DNA of 64,000 nucleotides from a bacterium. GTDB lineage: Bacteria; Latescibacterota; Latescibacteria; Latescibacterales; Latescibacteraceae. The stretch is from positions 57,866 to 121,865 of the forward strand of contig JAJFUH010000029.1 in NCBI GenBank assembly GCA_021372535.1, given 5' to 3'. Positions 17,925 to 26,718 of the stretch are shown here, one piece after another. Positions within the stretch are counted from its first letter, which is position 1. Each line of letters begins with the position of its first letter. Position numbers and translations under genes: made by a program. The notes under the pieces are model-generated. The model was not told the DNA's origin. It saw only the letters and a list, made by a program, of their open reading frames with translations, and searched no databases.

Positions 17925-17957
17925 AAGGAGGTGATGGATCGGAGTTTGATGTGTTAA
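17925..17957 (+). promoter_or_regulatory. Leader element with perfect Shine-Dalgarno and short reading frame
   Basis: AAGGAGGTGAT, fully complementary to the 16S 3' end, precedes ATG GAT CGG AGT TTG ATG TGT TAA by only a few bases, about 50 bases ahead of the T9SS cargo gene. It may be a leader peptide or a ribosome standby site. The spacing is short for efficient initiation. Confidence 0.3.
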
Positions 17958-18006
17958 AGGGGAAGTCCAACGAGTAGCGAATTGTTTGGATCATAAGGGG
18001 GAAATT

Positions 18007-19773
18007 ATGAAAAAAGTAATTCTTTTGGCTCTGTGTTTTGCACTCGTTTCATCTCTGGCATTTTCCGCGAAATTCTCTCCAACACTGCTTAAACTCAGCG
18101 CAGCGCCGACAGTCCAGTATGATTTCACCGGCAAACCGCTGGAAATTCCTGTAACTGTCTCCGGCACCAATGCATTGGTATGGTTCTTTGTTTATACCAA
18201 GGATCAGGCTGCCAAGATCGCGCCAGTGCAGAATGGCTTCATGGGATGGCATTATGTATCCAAGATCGATACATGCGTCTTTATGAGCGCTCCGTTCAAT
18301 TTTTCAAAAGGCAGCAATACAGTTACCTGGAACGGGAAGGATCAGGACGGAGGGATAGTTCCCGCCGGAACATATACATACTACATGTGGGCGTATGATG
18401 CCATGGGTGCAAAAACCCCTGTTTGTAAATTCATGTACCTGTATTATCAAACGGCGCAATACCAGGAGCTCGATACAAGCGGAAAACCTCTGGCAAATCC
18501 CATATTCTATAATAAAACACAGCGGTGGATTATCGGAAACGATCCTGCGGATTCAACACTCATTGAAACATGCGCGGTCACGCTGCCGACCGGATGGGCA
18601 AAGGGTGACAATCTGTGGATGGATCAGAAAGATTTCAATTACGTTTTTCAGGGCGTGAAAAACAGTGAAGCGCAGACCATGGGAATAACACGGTGGAAAT
18701 GGACGCCCAACGGTGATGCCGTTCAGGTTACCGATTTTGGCGAAGACGGATACGCGCTCTTTAATTCCCAGTGTGACTCCCATTCACCGATTATAAATTC
18801 TGATAGCAATTACCTGTATACCGCTGATCAGGGCTATCATAACCCCGACGGTGTTTCCAATTTCTACATTTTTGACTTTGCCGGAACAAAAATTGCGGAA
18901 CTCGACATGATGGAATGGTGGGCCGATCCGGCTGACCTCGAAGGCAACGGCCAGATGATCGGCGGACCCGATACCCAAGACATCCGCAACGGCATGGTAT
19001 TCTTGAACTGCCACTGCTCGTGTCTCAACCAGATGGTCGACCCGATGGCCTGGCTGGACAGCGGCGACACGGTCGACTTCTATAAATGGAGCAACTCGAA
19101 CGGCGATTACGTGCTCGACCACAACTCCTCGCCGACCGATCCCAAGCCCTGGGTGTGCAACGACTACAATATCGGGCCTTATAAATACAATATAAGCCCT
19201 GATGCCAATCTCTTCTCCATCGTCCCGTCATATGACATGGGCGCGGTATCCTTCGGTATGCTCGCTCCTGATGGCACCGGTGTTGGATACCTGGCTTATG
19301 CTGGCGAGACTGCCGGATTTAAACTGGGAAGTGCTTTCATCGACAGCGGTACACCCTTCGACGGTATCTACACCGATAATAACTCAATCGGTGGTACTGA
19401 GGTTGTGGTTTATACAACTAATGAGACTCGTGGAACATGGTTCATCGGTCATGACTCCATCAAAGGCGTGTTGACCAGCAATCCGGTGAGTGTCGAGGAA
19501 GCCGCACCTGCCGCTTTTGCGGTTGCGCAGAACTCTCCGAATCCGTTCAACCCGACCACGACGATCAACTTCACGATTCCCGAAGCGTCCAATGTCACCG
19601 TTGACATCTTCAACGTGGCGGGACAGAAGATTGACACGGTTGCCAGCGATTTTATGAGCGCCGGTTCTCACAGCGTTACATGGAATGCTTCCACATACTC
19701 GGCAGGCGTGTATTTCTACACGGTCAAGAGTGGCAGCTTCTCCAAGACAATGAAGATGACGCTCCTCAAGTAA
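18007..19773 (+). CDS. Secreted protein with FlgD-like repeat and T9SS type A sorting domain
   Basis: A 588-residue protein. The signal peptide is MKKVILLALCFALVSSLAFSA. Residues 30-150 form an Ig-like FlgD-type module (PLEIPVTVSG ... NTVTWNGKDQDGGIVPAGTYTY). The middle region resembles a beta-propeller or surface-exposed repeat domain without a name I recognise. The last ~75 residues are a type IX sorting domain (NSPNPFNPTTTINFTIPEAS ... GQKID ... GVYFYTVKSGSFSKTMKMTLLK). It is thus a surface or secreted cargo. ATG at 18007 follows AAGGGGG; an in-frame ATG seven codons upstream is not needed. A strong terminator follows. Confidence 0.87.
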   Translation: MKKVILLALCFALVSSLAFSAKFSPTLLKLSAAPTVQYDFTGKPLEIPVTVSGTNALVWFFVYTKDQAAKIAPVQNGFMGWHYVSKIDTCVFMSAPFNFSKGSNTVTWNGKDQDGGIVPAGTYTYYMWAYDAMGAKTPVCKFMYLYYQTAQYQELDTSGKPLANPIFYNKTQRWIIGNDPADSTLIETCAVTLPTGWAKGDNLWMDQKDFNYVFQGVKNSEAQTMGITRWKWTPNGDAVQVTDFGEDGYALFNSQCDSHSPIINSDSNYLYTADQGYHNPDGVSNFYIFDFAGTKIAELDMMEWWADPADLEGNGQMIGGPDTQDIRNGMVFLNCHCSCLNQMVDPMAWLDSGDTVDFYKWSNSNGDYVLDHNSSPTDPKPWVCNDYNIGPYKYNISPDANLFSIVPSYDMGAVSFGMLAPDGTGVGYLAYAGETAGFKLGSAFIDSGTPFDGIYTDNNSIGGTEVVVYTTNETRGTWFIGHDSIKGVLTSNPVSVEEAAPAAFAVAQNSPNPFNPTTTINFTIPEASNVTVDIFNVAGQKIDTVASDFMSAGSHSVTWNASTYSAGVYFYTVKSGSFSKTMKMTLLK

Positions 19774-19796
19774 ACCGTATTACATGTTCGTTTCGA

Positions 19797-19827
19797 AGAC
19801 CCGGTCATTGCGCCGGGTCTTTTTTTT
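19797..19827 (+). terminator. Rho-independent terminator of T9SS cargo gene
   Basis: AGACCCGG-loop-CCGGGTCT followed by seven or eight T residues, 24 bases after the stop codon. Confidence 0.9.
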
Positions 19828-20462
19828 CCCTGATGAACTGTGATAACATCTCCCGTAAGATGCCACAAGCCAAAAGAATTTTGTGTTCTTCTGTCCTTCC
19901 GCTCCGCTTCGTCAGAGCGGCAGCGCAATAAGTGCGATAAAAACGCAGCGCGGGCGAGCTGCTGTGTCCTTCCTGACAGGATGGATGTCCGAAGGACAGG
20001 GAGGTGCAAAAGAGTTACACAAAGGAGGTAATTGCATAAGCCGAAAAATACACGAAAAAAGTGTCTTTTTACGCAAGCTCCCTGACAACTCTTTTCCCTG
20101 CCCTTCGCGGCTCTACGTTGCAATTCGTGTCCTCCGGAGGGGGCAAGGGAGAATAAGACGCACCGTTTCCTGCACCTGCCGGGGAAAGATATCGAAAAGC
20201 GACGGGAGGAGGGCTTTCTGAAAAAGTATGCCTTATGCAAAAGGCTCAAAATATAGAAATATCTGAGCAAGTTGTAAAAGTCGATTCATGATGCTTAAAA
20301 TGAGGGATTTTTCAGCAACAGCCCCCTGACCCTCGATCCCTTTCACCCGGAGAGGGCAAGGGAAGTCGTTGCACCACGGTTGTTTCCTGTTCTGTCCGCA
20401 GGACAGGAAGGGGGCTTCAACCAATAAGCCGGACTTTTGCAATTGGCTCATCTGCAAGCAAC
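19828..20462. repeat. Convergent-gene gap with decayed family E repeats
   Basis: Two related modules sit between the two convergent terminators. One (about 20073-20155) runs from 'ctccctgac' to 'tcctccggagggggcaaggg'. The other (about 20312-20440) runs from 'cagccccctgaccctcgatccc' to 'aggaagggggcttc'. Both share the C-rich/G-rich inverted ends of the element at 44589-44836. Translations across this region have no recognisable domains. Confidence 0.45.
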
Positions 20463-20494
20463 AAAAAAAAAGACCCCGCTCATCACGGGGTCTT
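20463..20494 (-). terminator. Rho-independent terminator of outer-membrane protein gene
   Basis: On the minus strand, AAGACCCCG-loop-CGGGGTCTT is followed by nine T residues. It is nearly symmetrical, so it may also stop transcription on the plus strand. Confidence 0.88.
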
Positions 20495-20522
20495 TTCATT
20501 GATTCAATATTCTATTGCAGTA

Positions 20523-23500
20523 TTACCACCCGAGATTGACATTCACATATAAAGTCGAAGACTTGTAATTCTCGAATTCACGGGTCGTTTCGGAATACAT
20601 TTTTTCGTCATATCTTATTCCGGTTGCAGCCCAGATATTATACCCGAAATAAATCGAACGGTTCTGAAGCTGGATGCAGTAGGTCTTCTGCTGGTAATCG
20701 TTCTCAGCCTGAACATGGTCCTTGTAATCGAACTCAAAGCCCGGGAGACCCTGAAGTCCCAGCATGACATCCGTTCTGTCGGAAATGATGTATTTCAGCA
20801 TGATGAGCGGAATACGGGTTACATAGTAATCTCCGGGACGGGCGACATCGCGGCGATCTTTTTTATAAAAGCGGAATTTGACGCCCGGGGAAAACACGAA
20901 GTTACCGAACTGCTTGTTATAAATAACCTTATTTACCATAGCGAACGTATTTATAGTTTCTTTCGGCTGATAGGTTTTATCGTACATGACACCTTCAACC
21001 TGATTGTTTACCTCGAATTTCACATGGTTTTCCATGATGATCGAAGGAATGGCCCGGATAGCCGAATCCATGAATATACGGTTCACTTTCGAGTTTTTAT
21101 ACTCGAGCTCGTCATAATACAGTTCACGGGTAAAACGTCCGATCGATGCGGTAATACCGGGTTCGAGGTAATTTTCCTTCATCTTGGTGGAAACCTGGAT
21201 ATACTGGTCGCGTATATCGTCCTGGATTCTTTCATAACGGTATTCGGCAAACATTTTCCCGATACCGAAAACATCGTAATTAACATTGAGCTTGAAGTAA
21301 TCGTCGTTTGTCCTGTAAACTGTGCCAACGCCGTGAGTCCTGAAAGAACCTATTATCAGGTTGACGCTGTGGGCAGGAGTATACCTCAGCGAGAAATGGC
21401 GCCCCTGACGGTCGAGATCGTACGGCGTATCCATTTTCATGTCGTCTTCACGGAAGTCGGGGATTGTATTGTTATTGTAATCATTTCCGAAGACGAACTG
21501 ATCGGGATCGACATCGAACATCAGGAACGGCTCATCATAATCGGGAAGGCCGTTGTTGTTTTTGTTGTTGTCGGCTATACCGTCATTGTCTGCATCGTTG
21601 CCGGGGAACACACCGTCCGGGTCCTCTGTCGAGATAATCCGGTATCCCATCGTGTTCTGCTCGATCATGGTGTCGGGATACTGGTCGTTATCGTCGTTGT
21701 CCTCGATGAGCGGGAACCTGACCGTGTTGTTTCGTGAGTTGATGGCCGATACGCCATACCCCATTTCACCGGCTATCGCATAGAAATAATCCAGATAGGG
21801 TCGATAGAATTTGCCCATCTTGAACACTTCACCGGAGAAACCGAATCTGTTCCAGTCTTTCTGCGCGGTCACATAATAAGCGTGATCACGCTGCGCGAAC
21901 TTGTAACCGGTTCGGGGAGCCTGACCGCTGACGATATCGGTCGGGAAACCCGTTCCCGGATTTTCATCGGGGAACATGTAATGGTTTGAATTGGTCACAT
22001 ATTCGCCGGTTATTTTGAGACCACGGTAGTTGAAGTCAAAATCGAGGCCGTAAATGATACACGCGACCTGGACACCGAAATCGATGGTCAGGTTGGTAAC
22101 ATTGGACTTGTCCTTGACGTTTCCTTCAGCCTGCTCCATGATCTTCCAGTATGTCGCGTCGTAGAATGTCTTGACTTTACCGGCCGTATCATGACCGCCC
22201 GCGGTATCCTTGGTATATATCAGGGTAGTCTCGATCCGGTAGTCATTGGCGACGGTAATATAGGCTTCCACCCGGTTCACATGTTCCTTGATGTTGGCGA
22301 TGTCGAAAAAGTATACCGCCGTCTGGGTGCCGTTGACCGATACCGCTCCCGAGCCGGGGTCGACGAACTGATAATACTGGTTACCGAGAGTGATGTTGAA
22401 GTTTTTCTCCACATGCTTGACACCGACGGAGGTGCCTTTGATGTAATCTTTCATGTAGAAGTAATCCGCGAATTTCGGTACACGGCCCTCGATTCCGAGA
22501 TAATCGTAATTCGGCCTTCCGATTTTCACTGACGGTGGCGGATCGACATAATCCTGCTCGGTGATTTTAGTGATTGCGGTTGTACGGTCTCGCGTTGAAT
22601 CATCGAGCATTATGTCGGGAATTATATCGTCATGAAATTTACCGTTAACCTTGATACGGACACTATAAATAATCGGGCCGCCCTCGTTGTCTTCCGGTGA
22701 GTCGTCCGAGAACCGGACGGCAACCATCATCGGAGTCGGTGTGTAGTTGCTGACCGTACCGTACATGTCGTGTCCTTCTTCACGGTTGCCCTGAACGCCG
22801 TACTCGTTGACATAAGATGCGCCGAGAGTGAGAACGCCGAACTTCCGCCTGAGATATCCGCCTCTCAGGAGCACGCCGCCCTTTTTTACCAGCTGGGAAT
22901 CCCAGATAGTATTGGAGCTCGTGCCGTAATAAGTATGCCACCACGTTCCCAGAAGGTTGCTGTTGACGATAGCGATGTTCGTATTGTTGGTCTGGAAATC
23001 CATTCTCATGCCGTTCACGTTCGGAAGGCTCAGGGTCAGCGGGGAAAACTTGTTGCGGATCGCTCCGGCGCCGATAGCTGAAAAAGCCCAGTCGTTGGTG
23101 GCTTCTTTTGCAACCCATACACCGTCGATATCCATAGTGGCCATGGAGTTTATGTATCGGTTCGGCATTTCAACGGCAAACTGACCGTCCCCGGTGTACG
23201 TTTCATGCCAGATATTTCCATCGGCACGCATTCGCGCAATCCTGTCGCCGAACTCGTTGTACGACCATCTCATCCTTCGTTCTTCGATAATATTATAGTT
23301 TTCGAAACCCCTGAAGGACAGGTTCTCGTAACGGTCTTCCATTTCATAAAATGAATAACCCCATTTTTTGTACATATCGTAATTGGAGCCGAAACTGCCC
23401 ATGAAAGTCTGATTCTTACTCTCTTTCATCGCCATCGAAAGAGCATTGAGACGATCTTCCGTAGACATTGCAAGCCAGTCTTGCTCAGTGAGCTTACGAA

Positions 23501-23585
23501 GGTCATAAACATTTTGAGCGTAAACATTCACGGCAAGACATAAAATCCAAATCGATAAAATAATCCCGATAACACGATGTCTCAT
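20523..23585 (-). CDS. Large predicted outer-membrane beta-barrel protein with Asp-rich calcium-type loop
   Basis: A 1020-residue protein with a signal peptide (MRHRVIGIILSIWILCLAVNVYAQ). Most of the sequence alternates polar and aromatic residues as in outer-membrane barrels and ends in YVNVNLGW, an aromatic barrel-closing C terminus. Around residues 635-725 lies a DxDxDG-rich segment (DNDDNDQYPD, DADNDGIADNN, DYNNNTIPDF) that resembles thrombospondin type 3 or EF-hand-like calcium loops. No family name is recognised. GGAG stands eight bases before the ATG. It is flanked by its own terminator and a 220-bp AT-rich upstream region, so it is probably monocistronic. Role may be surface structure or import. 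Confidence 0.75.
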   Translation of the reverse strand: MRHRVIGIILSIWILCLAVNVYAQNVYDLRKLTEQDWLAMSTEDRLNALSMAMKESKNQTFMGSFGSNYDMYKKWGYSFYEMEDRYENLSFRGFENYNIIEERRMRWSYNEFGDRIARMRADGNIWHETYTGDGQFAVEMPNRYINSMATMDIDGVWVAKEATNDWAFSAIGAGAIRNKFSPLTLSLPNVNGMRMDFQTNNTNIAIVNSNLLGTWWHTYYGTSSNTIWDSQLVKKGGVLLRGGYLRRKFGVLTLGASYVNEYGVQGNREEGHDMYGTVSNYTPTPMMVAVRFSDDSPEDNEGGPIIYSVRIKVNGKFHDDIIPDIMLDDSTRDRTTAITKITEQDYVDPPPSVKIGRPNYDYLGIEGRVPKFADYFYMKDYIKGTSVGVKHVEKNFNITLGNQYYQFVDPGSGAVSVNGTQTAVYFFDIANIKEHVNRVEAYITVANDYRIETTLIYTKDTAGGHDTAGKVKTFYDATYWKIMEQAEGNVKDKSNVTNLTIDFGVQVACIIYGLDFDFNYRGLKITGEYVTNSNHYMFPDENPGTGFPTDIVSGQAPRTGYKFAQRDHAYYVTAQKDWNRFGFSGEVFKMGKFYRPYLDYFYAIAGEMGYGVSAINSRNNTVRFPLIEDNDDNDQYPDTMIEQNTMGYRIISTEDPDGVFPGNDADNDGIADNNKNNNGLPDYDEPFLMFDVDPDQFVFGNDYNNNTIPDFREDDMKMDTPYDLDRQGRHFSLRYTPAHSVNLIIGSFRTHGVGTVYRTNDDYFKLNVNYDVFGIGKMFAEYRYERIQDDIRDQYIQVSTKMKENYLEPGITASIGRFTRELYYDELEYKNSKVNRIFMDSAIRAIPSIIMENHVKFEVNNQVEGVMYDKTYQPKETINTFAMVNKVIYNKQFGNFVFSPGVKFRFYKKDRRDVARPGDYYVTRIPLIMLKYIISDRTDVMLGLQGLPGFEFDYKDHVQAENDYQQKTYCIQLQNRSIYFGYNIWAATGIRYDEKMYSETTREFENYKSSTLYVNVNLGW

Positions 23586-23808
23586 GTTGAGATCTCCGTT
23601 AGAAAATTGGGGCGTTATATAACATTGAATTCGGACAGAAAATCCTCGATTTTGGACATAAGTCTTGAGAATAATAATATCAATTCGGCAAAAAGCAAGA
23701 ATAAATTTAGATTTTATCGTGAATTTTTATCAAATTTGTTTTTGTCGGTTTGTGCCCTCTTACCAGAGCGATATTTTATGCAAAAAAATGGGGGAAATCA
23801 CCAAATAA

Positions 23809-24294
23809 TTATTCATTTACCTGTGCGACAATCACAACATAGTTTTTTCCGTGTTTTTTTGCGCACTTGGGGCAGGTAGTATACCACATATACCATTTTT
23901 TTATGGAAAGCTCTTTACTGGCGACGTAACTTTCAAAATCTTTACACCACTTTCCCGTATCTTTATAAGGCCCCTCATAAACTTTACTCAGGAATTTTCC
24001 GGATAATGTAACAGTGTCGGCGGCTGGAATTTCTTTATCGACGGACAAATAAACATCCATATTCCATTTTGAGGTATGATCCGATAAACAAAGCCTGTCC
24101 GGCATACCCGCATGCGCTTCTCTCACCTTCCTGTCGAGCCTTTTCATGACCGCCCCGAAATTAAAGGGCATGTAAAAAACCGTAAATACCTTGTCTCTGA
24201 TGAACAGCCTGTTGTTCCACTCGAATAGTTTCCCGTCCCACGGCTGAGGATCGAATTCCGGGCAACACTGATTATTCTGCTCCTGGTTGTTCAT
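23809..24294 (-). CDS. Conserved protein of the GyrI-like 'hydrolase' group
   Basis: A 161-residue protein of a family common in Bacteroidota and relatives and often labelled hydrolase. The features I recognise are the opening CCPEFDPQPWDGKLFEWNNRLFIRD, a central KFLSKVYEGPYKD strand-turn, and the closing WYMWYTTCPKCAKKHGKNYVVIVAQV with a CPKC pair. The fold is probably the GyrI-like (SOUL-type) small-molecule binding barrel. No catalytic residues can be assigned. Its ATG overlaps the stop of the methyltransferase gene (ATGA), so the two are made together. Confidence 0.65.
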   Translation of the reverse strand: MNNQEQNNQCCPEFDPQPWDGKLFEWNNRLFIRDKVFTVFYMPFNFGAVMKRLDRKVREAHAGMPDRLCLSDHTSKWNMDVYLSVDKEIPAADTVTLSGKFLSKVYEGPYKDTGKWCKDFESYVASKELSIKKWYMWYTTCPKCAKKHGKNYVVIVAQVNE

Positions 24295-24977
24295 GGTTGT
24301 TTACCCCCTTTAATCAGCAGTCCGAAGATATTTTCAGACACTTCCGCATTTTTAAGGCCAGTCTCGGCAAGAATTTCCTCAATTTCACTTTTGATATAAG
24401 CTGCGTTGATGGAAGACACCAGGCCGGGGCGTATTTCTGCCGGCTTCACATTGATTTTCATAAACCAGACCACGAAGGGATTCATATTTCTTTTCAAATC
24501 GCTTATATGGAACTTGCCTCCCGGCTTTAACACACGGTAAATTTCTGCGAAGGCTTTTCCCGGTTCGCTCCATTCATGCAAAGACCCATTCGAAAATACT
24601 GCATCGAAAGTGTCGTCCGCAAAAGGTATTTCTTCGGCTCTGCCATTTTTATACCCGACTCTGTTTTCAAGCTTGTAATCGCTGGCATTTTTCATGGCCA
24701 TACTGATCATATTCCCGCTGATTTCCACACCTTTCAAAACCGTTCCCTCTGTTTTTTTCAGCCACTCAAGCCCGAGATAACCGGGACCGGGACCGATTTC
24801 CAGAACTTCACCCTTATCGATTCCGAATTTGATGATATCGTCCGTTTCCATATAACCCTTATCCCGTAAATTTCTCTGCATTTGATCAAAGATTTTTACA
24901 TCGGATTCTCCCTGAATACCCTGATCCGTCTCGATGATTCTCTCTTTTATCTTTTTGCCGGGCTGCGATTCTTTCAT
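24291..24977 (-). CDS. Class I SAM-dependent methyltransferase
   Basis: A 228-residue soluble enzyme of the UbiE/Methyltransf_11 group. Motif I is VLEIGPGPGYLG, the acidic motif II is GVEIS, and the later motifs are FDAVFSNGSLHEW and LKPGGKFHISDL. The substrate is unknown. ATG at 24977 is preferred over an upstream frame because GGAG lies seven bases before it and the hydrophilic start fits a cytosolic enzyme. Coupled to the downstream GyrI-like protein by a four-base overlap. Confidence 0.85.
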   Translation of the reverse strand: MKESQPGKKIKERIIETDQGIQGESDVKIFDQMQRNLRDKGYMETDDIIKFGIDKGEVLEIGPGPGYLGLEWLKKTEGTVLKGVEISGNMISMAMKNASDYKLENRVGYKNGRAEEIPFADDTFDAVFSNGSLHEWSEPGKAFAEIYRVLKPGGKFHISDLKRNMNPFVVWFMKINVKPAEIRPGLVSSINAAYIKSEIEEILAETGLKNAEVSENIFGLLIKGGKQP

Positions 24978-25260
24978 GGCTGTCTCCGATGGCTCGGTTT
25001 TAACATCATGTGAGGAATATATGAGGAATATATATAAGGGATCGTATGAACGCAACTGCATATAAATTCATCCGGCACGATATGATGACCCGAAAGCAGT
25101 TGTCGCCGAAGAAAACCTGAATCTCCGCTCCCGCTCCATATGGACACATAGACAAAAACCGTCAAAAAACTGTCTGGATACTATGCCAGGGTACTCCCGA
25201 TCCGAAGATATCGGCGGAACCCGGTTTTGGAATGAGGAGGTTCGGACAAAAATTAACACG

Positions 25261-25430
25261 GTTTATTCACAAGATATGATAGAACGCGGATATTCGCGGA
25301 TTGGGTTGATAAACACGGATTTGTTTTTTTTATGCAAATCTTTTTTTGATGTAAACGGTGATTACCCGCTCAAGGCAGTATAAATAATATCTTACCTTTG
25401 TTTATGTCATTGTGGTCAATATTTTTATGA
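25261..25430. repeat. Repeat family G, copy 2
   Basis: Shares 'gaacgcgga.attcgcggatt' and 'ctttg..tatgtcattgtggtcaatatttttat' with the copies at 4784 and 62618. It lies in the gap between the methyltransferase gene and tRNA-Ser. Confidence 0.55.
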
Positions 25431-25554
25431 ATAAATCGAATTGCCCGTGGAAAAACCATGAAAAAAAACTATACAATGCGGGACAGTCCGGAGATATTGA
25501 ACACAAGAGGTAATTGGGTCGGCTTTTAAAGATAAAAACCCATTATATGGCAAA

Positions 25555-25647
25555 TGGCGGAGAGGCAGGGATTCGAACCCTGGGGCAGTTTTTGGACCAC
25601 CACTCGCTTAGCAGGCGAGCACCTTCAGCCTACTCGGTCACCTCTCC
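25555..25647 (-). tRNA. tRNA-Ser(GCT)
   Basis: A 93-base class II tRNA including an encoded CCA. The acceptor stem is GGAGAGG/CCTCTCC with discriminator G. The anticodon arm is CTCGC-CTGCTAA-GCGAG with anticodon GCT, reading AGC/AGU serine codons. The long variable arm (GTGGTGGTCCAAAAACTGCCC region) is typical of serine tRNAs, and the T arm carries GGTTCGAATCC. It stands alone. Confidence 0.97.
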
Positions 25648-25710
25648 GTACCGTGGAAGCTATGAATATATATATTTCTAAAATATGAAAATATGTCCCC
25701 GATGGCAAGC

Positions 25711-25800
25711 AGAATCGGAATCGTGATTATCCGGATGAGAAGATTCCCCGGTTCAATCGCGGTCATCCTTTTTAATCATGGTAATCCCGGTTCAAAGCTT
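25711..25800. repeat. Diverged repeat family F, copy 3
   Basis: Shares the pattern 'tcctttttaatcatggtaatcc.ggttcaaag' with the copies at 53474 and 54388. It is more diverged, with the left half changed. It lies between tRNA-Ser and the parvulin gene. Confidence 0.4.
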
Positions 25801-25895
25801 TTGGGGGATTTCAATATAAACCCGGTGTTGCCATTTTTCGGCTGATATATTATAGTACATTTTCACAATGCCGAAACCATTTAAGGAAATAATCC

Positions 25896-26696
25896 GTGAA
25901 CTTTCAGATAATCCAACGTATTACCCTTCTTGTGCTCGTTTTGAATTCCGGGTTGATTCCCCGCATATACGGCGATCCGAAACAGCCGGTAAAGTCCCCC
26001 GTGCAGTACCGTCTCCGTCAGATCATGATGGATGCTGTCGTTTCACCGCGCCGTGATGCCGAAGTACGGAAACTTGCCGAAACGGTGCTTGCGGAAGCCT
26101 CGAAAGGTGGAAATTTCACCGCGCTGGCGAAACGGTATTCGCAGGAACCCGGCGCCGGAAAAACAGGCGGCGACCTCGGATTTTTCACCCGCAGCCAGAT
26201 GGTAAAACCTTTCTCGGACGCCGTGTTCGCCATGAAACCGGGTGAAATCAGGGGGCTGGTAAAAACACAGTACGGTTATCATATCATCAACCTTATCGCG
26301 ATTAACGGGGACAAACGTCACGCCCGGCATATCCTTTTCATGCTGACTCCCGACAGAGCCGACAGCATGGCCGTGCTTGAAACCCTCGCATCGATCCGGA
26401 CCAGGCTCATCGGGGGTGAGCGGTTCGAGACCCTGTTCGCCCGGTACAACACCTACGATACCCTCGCTGATACGGATGGGTACATGGTGTGGCAGAAACC
26501 CGGGGACATGCTGCCCGATTTCGCGAATGCGGTCATGGGTCTCGATACCGGTGCAATCAGCAGACCGTTTGTTTCGATTATCGGATTTCATATCGTGCTC
26601 GTTGACAGCATCAATTACAATCCGGGGAAGCTTCTCAAAGGATTTCCGCCGTATATCGAAGAGCGCCTGAAGAACAAAAACGTTAAGAAACCATAA
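25896..26696 (+). CDS. Periplasmic peptidyl-prolyl isomerase with two parvulin domains
   Basis: A 266-residue exported foldase of the PpiC/SurA type. After a short hydrophobic N terminus, the first parvulin domain (about 40-145) has the canonical SQEPGAGKTGGDLGFF loop and the ending LVKTQYGYHIINL. The second (about 148-250) keeps the fold (GYHI replaced by GFHIVLVDS) but lacks the GGDLG loop, so it is probably a binding rather than a catalytic domain. GTG at 25896 follows AAGGA at eight bases. It may help fold outer-membrane or exported proteins, which are numerous here. It is 22 bp upstream of the symporter gene. Confidence 0.85.
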   Translation: MNFQIIQRITLLVLVLNSGLIPRIYGDPKQPVKSPVQYRLRQIMMDAVVSPRRDAEVRKLAETVLAEASKGGNFTALAKRYSQEPGAGKTGGDLGFFTRSQMVKPFSDAVFAMKPGEIRGLVKTQYGYHIINLIAINGDKRHARHILFMLTPDRADSMAVLETLASIRTRLIGGERFETLFARYNTYDTLADTDGYMVWQKPGDMLPDFANAVMGLDTGAISRPFVSIIGFHIVLVDSINYNPGKLLKGFPPYIEERLKNKNVKKP

Positions 26697-26718
26697 CTTA
26701 TATATTGTCGGGGGTTAC

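Noticed and set aside
17925..17951. AAGGAGGTGAT and GGAGTTTGAT considered as 16S rRNA fragments
   Set aside because: Only about ten bases match each rRNA end and no rRNA lies between. A Shine-Dalgarno leader is the simpler reading.
19716..20270. A 184-codon minus-strand frame after the T9SS cargo gene
   Set aside because: It crosses a strong terminator and family E repeats and overlaps the 3' end of a real gene on the other strand. Composition is Arg/Cys/Leu-rich without a fold.
20715..21737. A 340-codon plus-strand frame
   Set aside because: Antisense of the 1020-residue outer-membrane protein gene. The Val/Ile-rich translation arises from its Asp/Asn codons.
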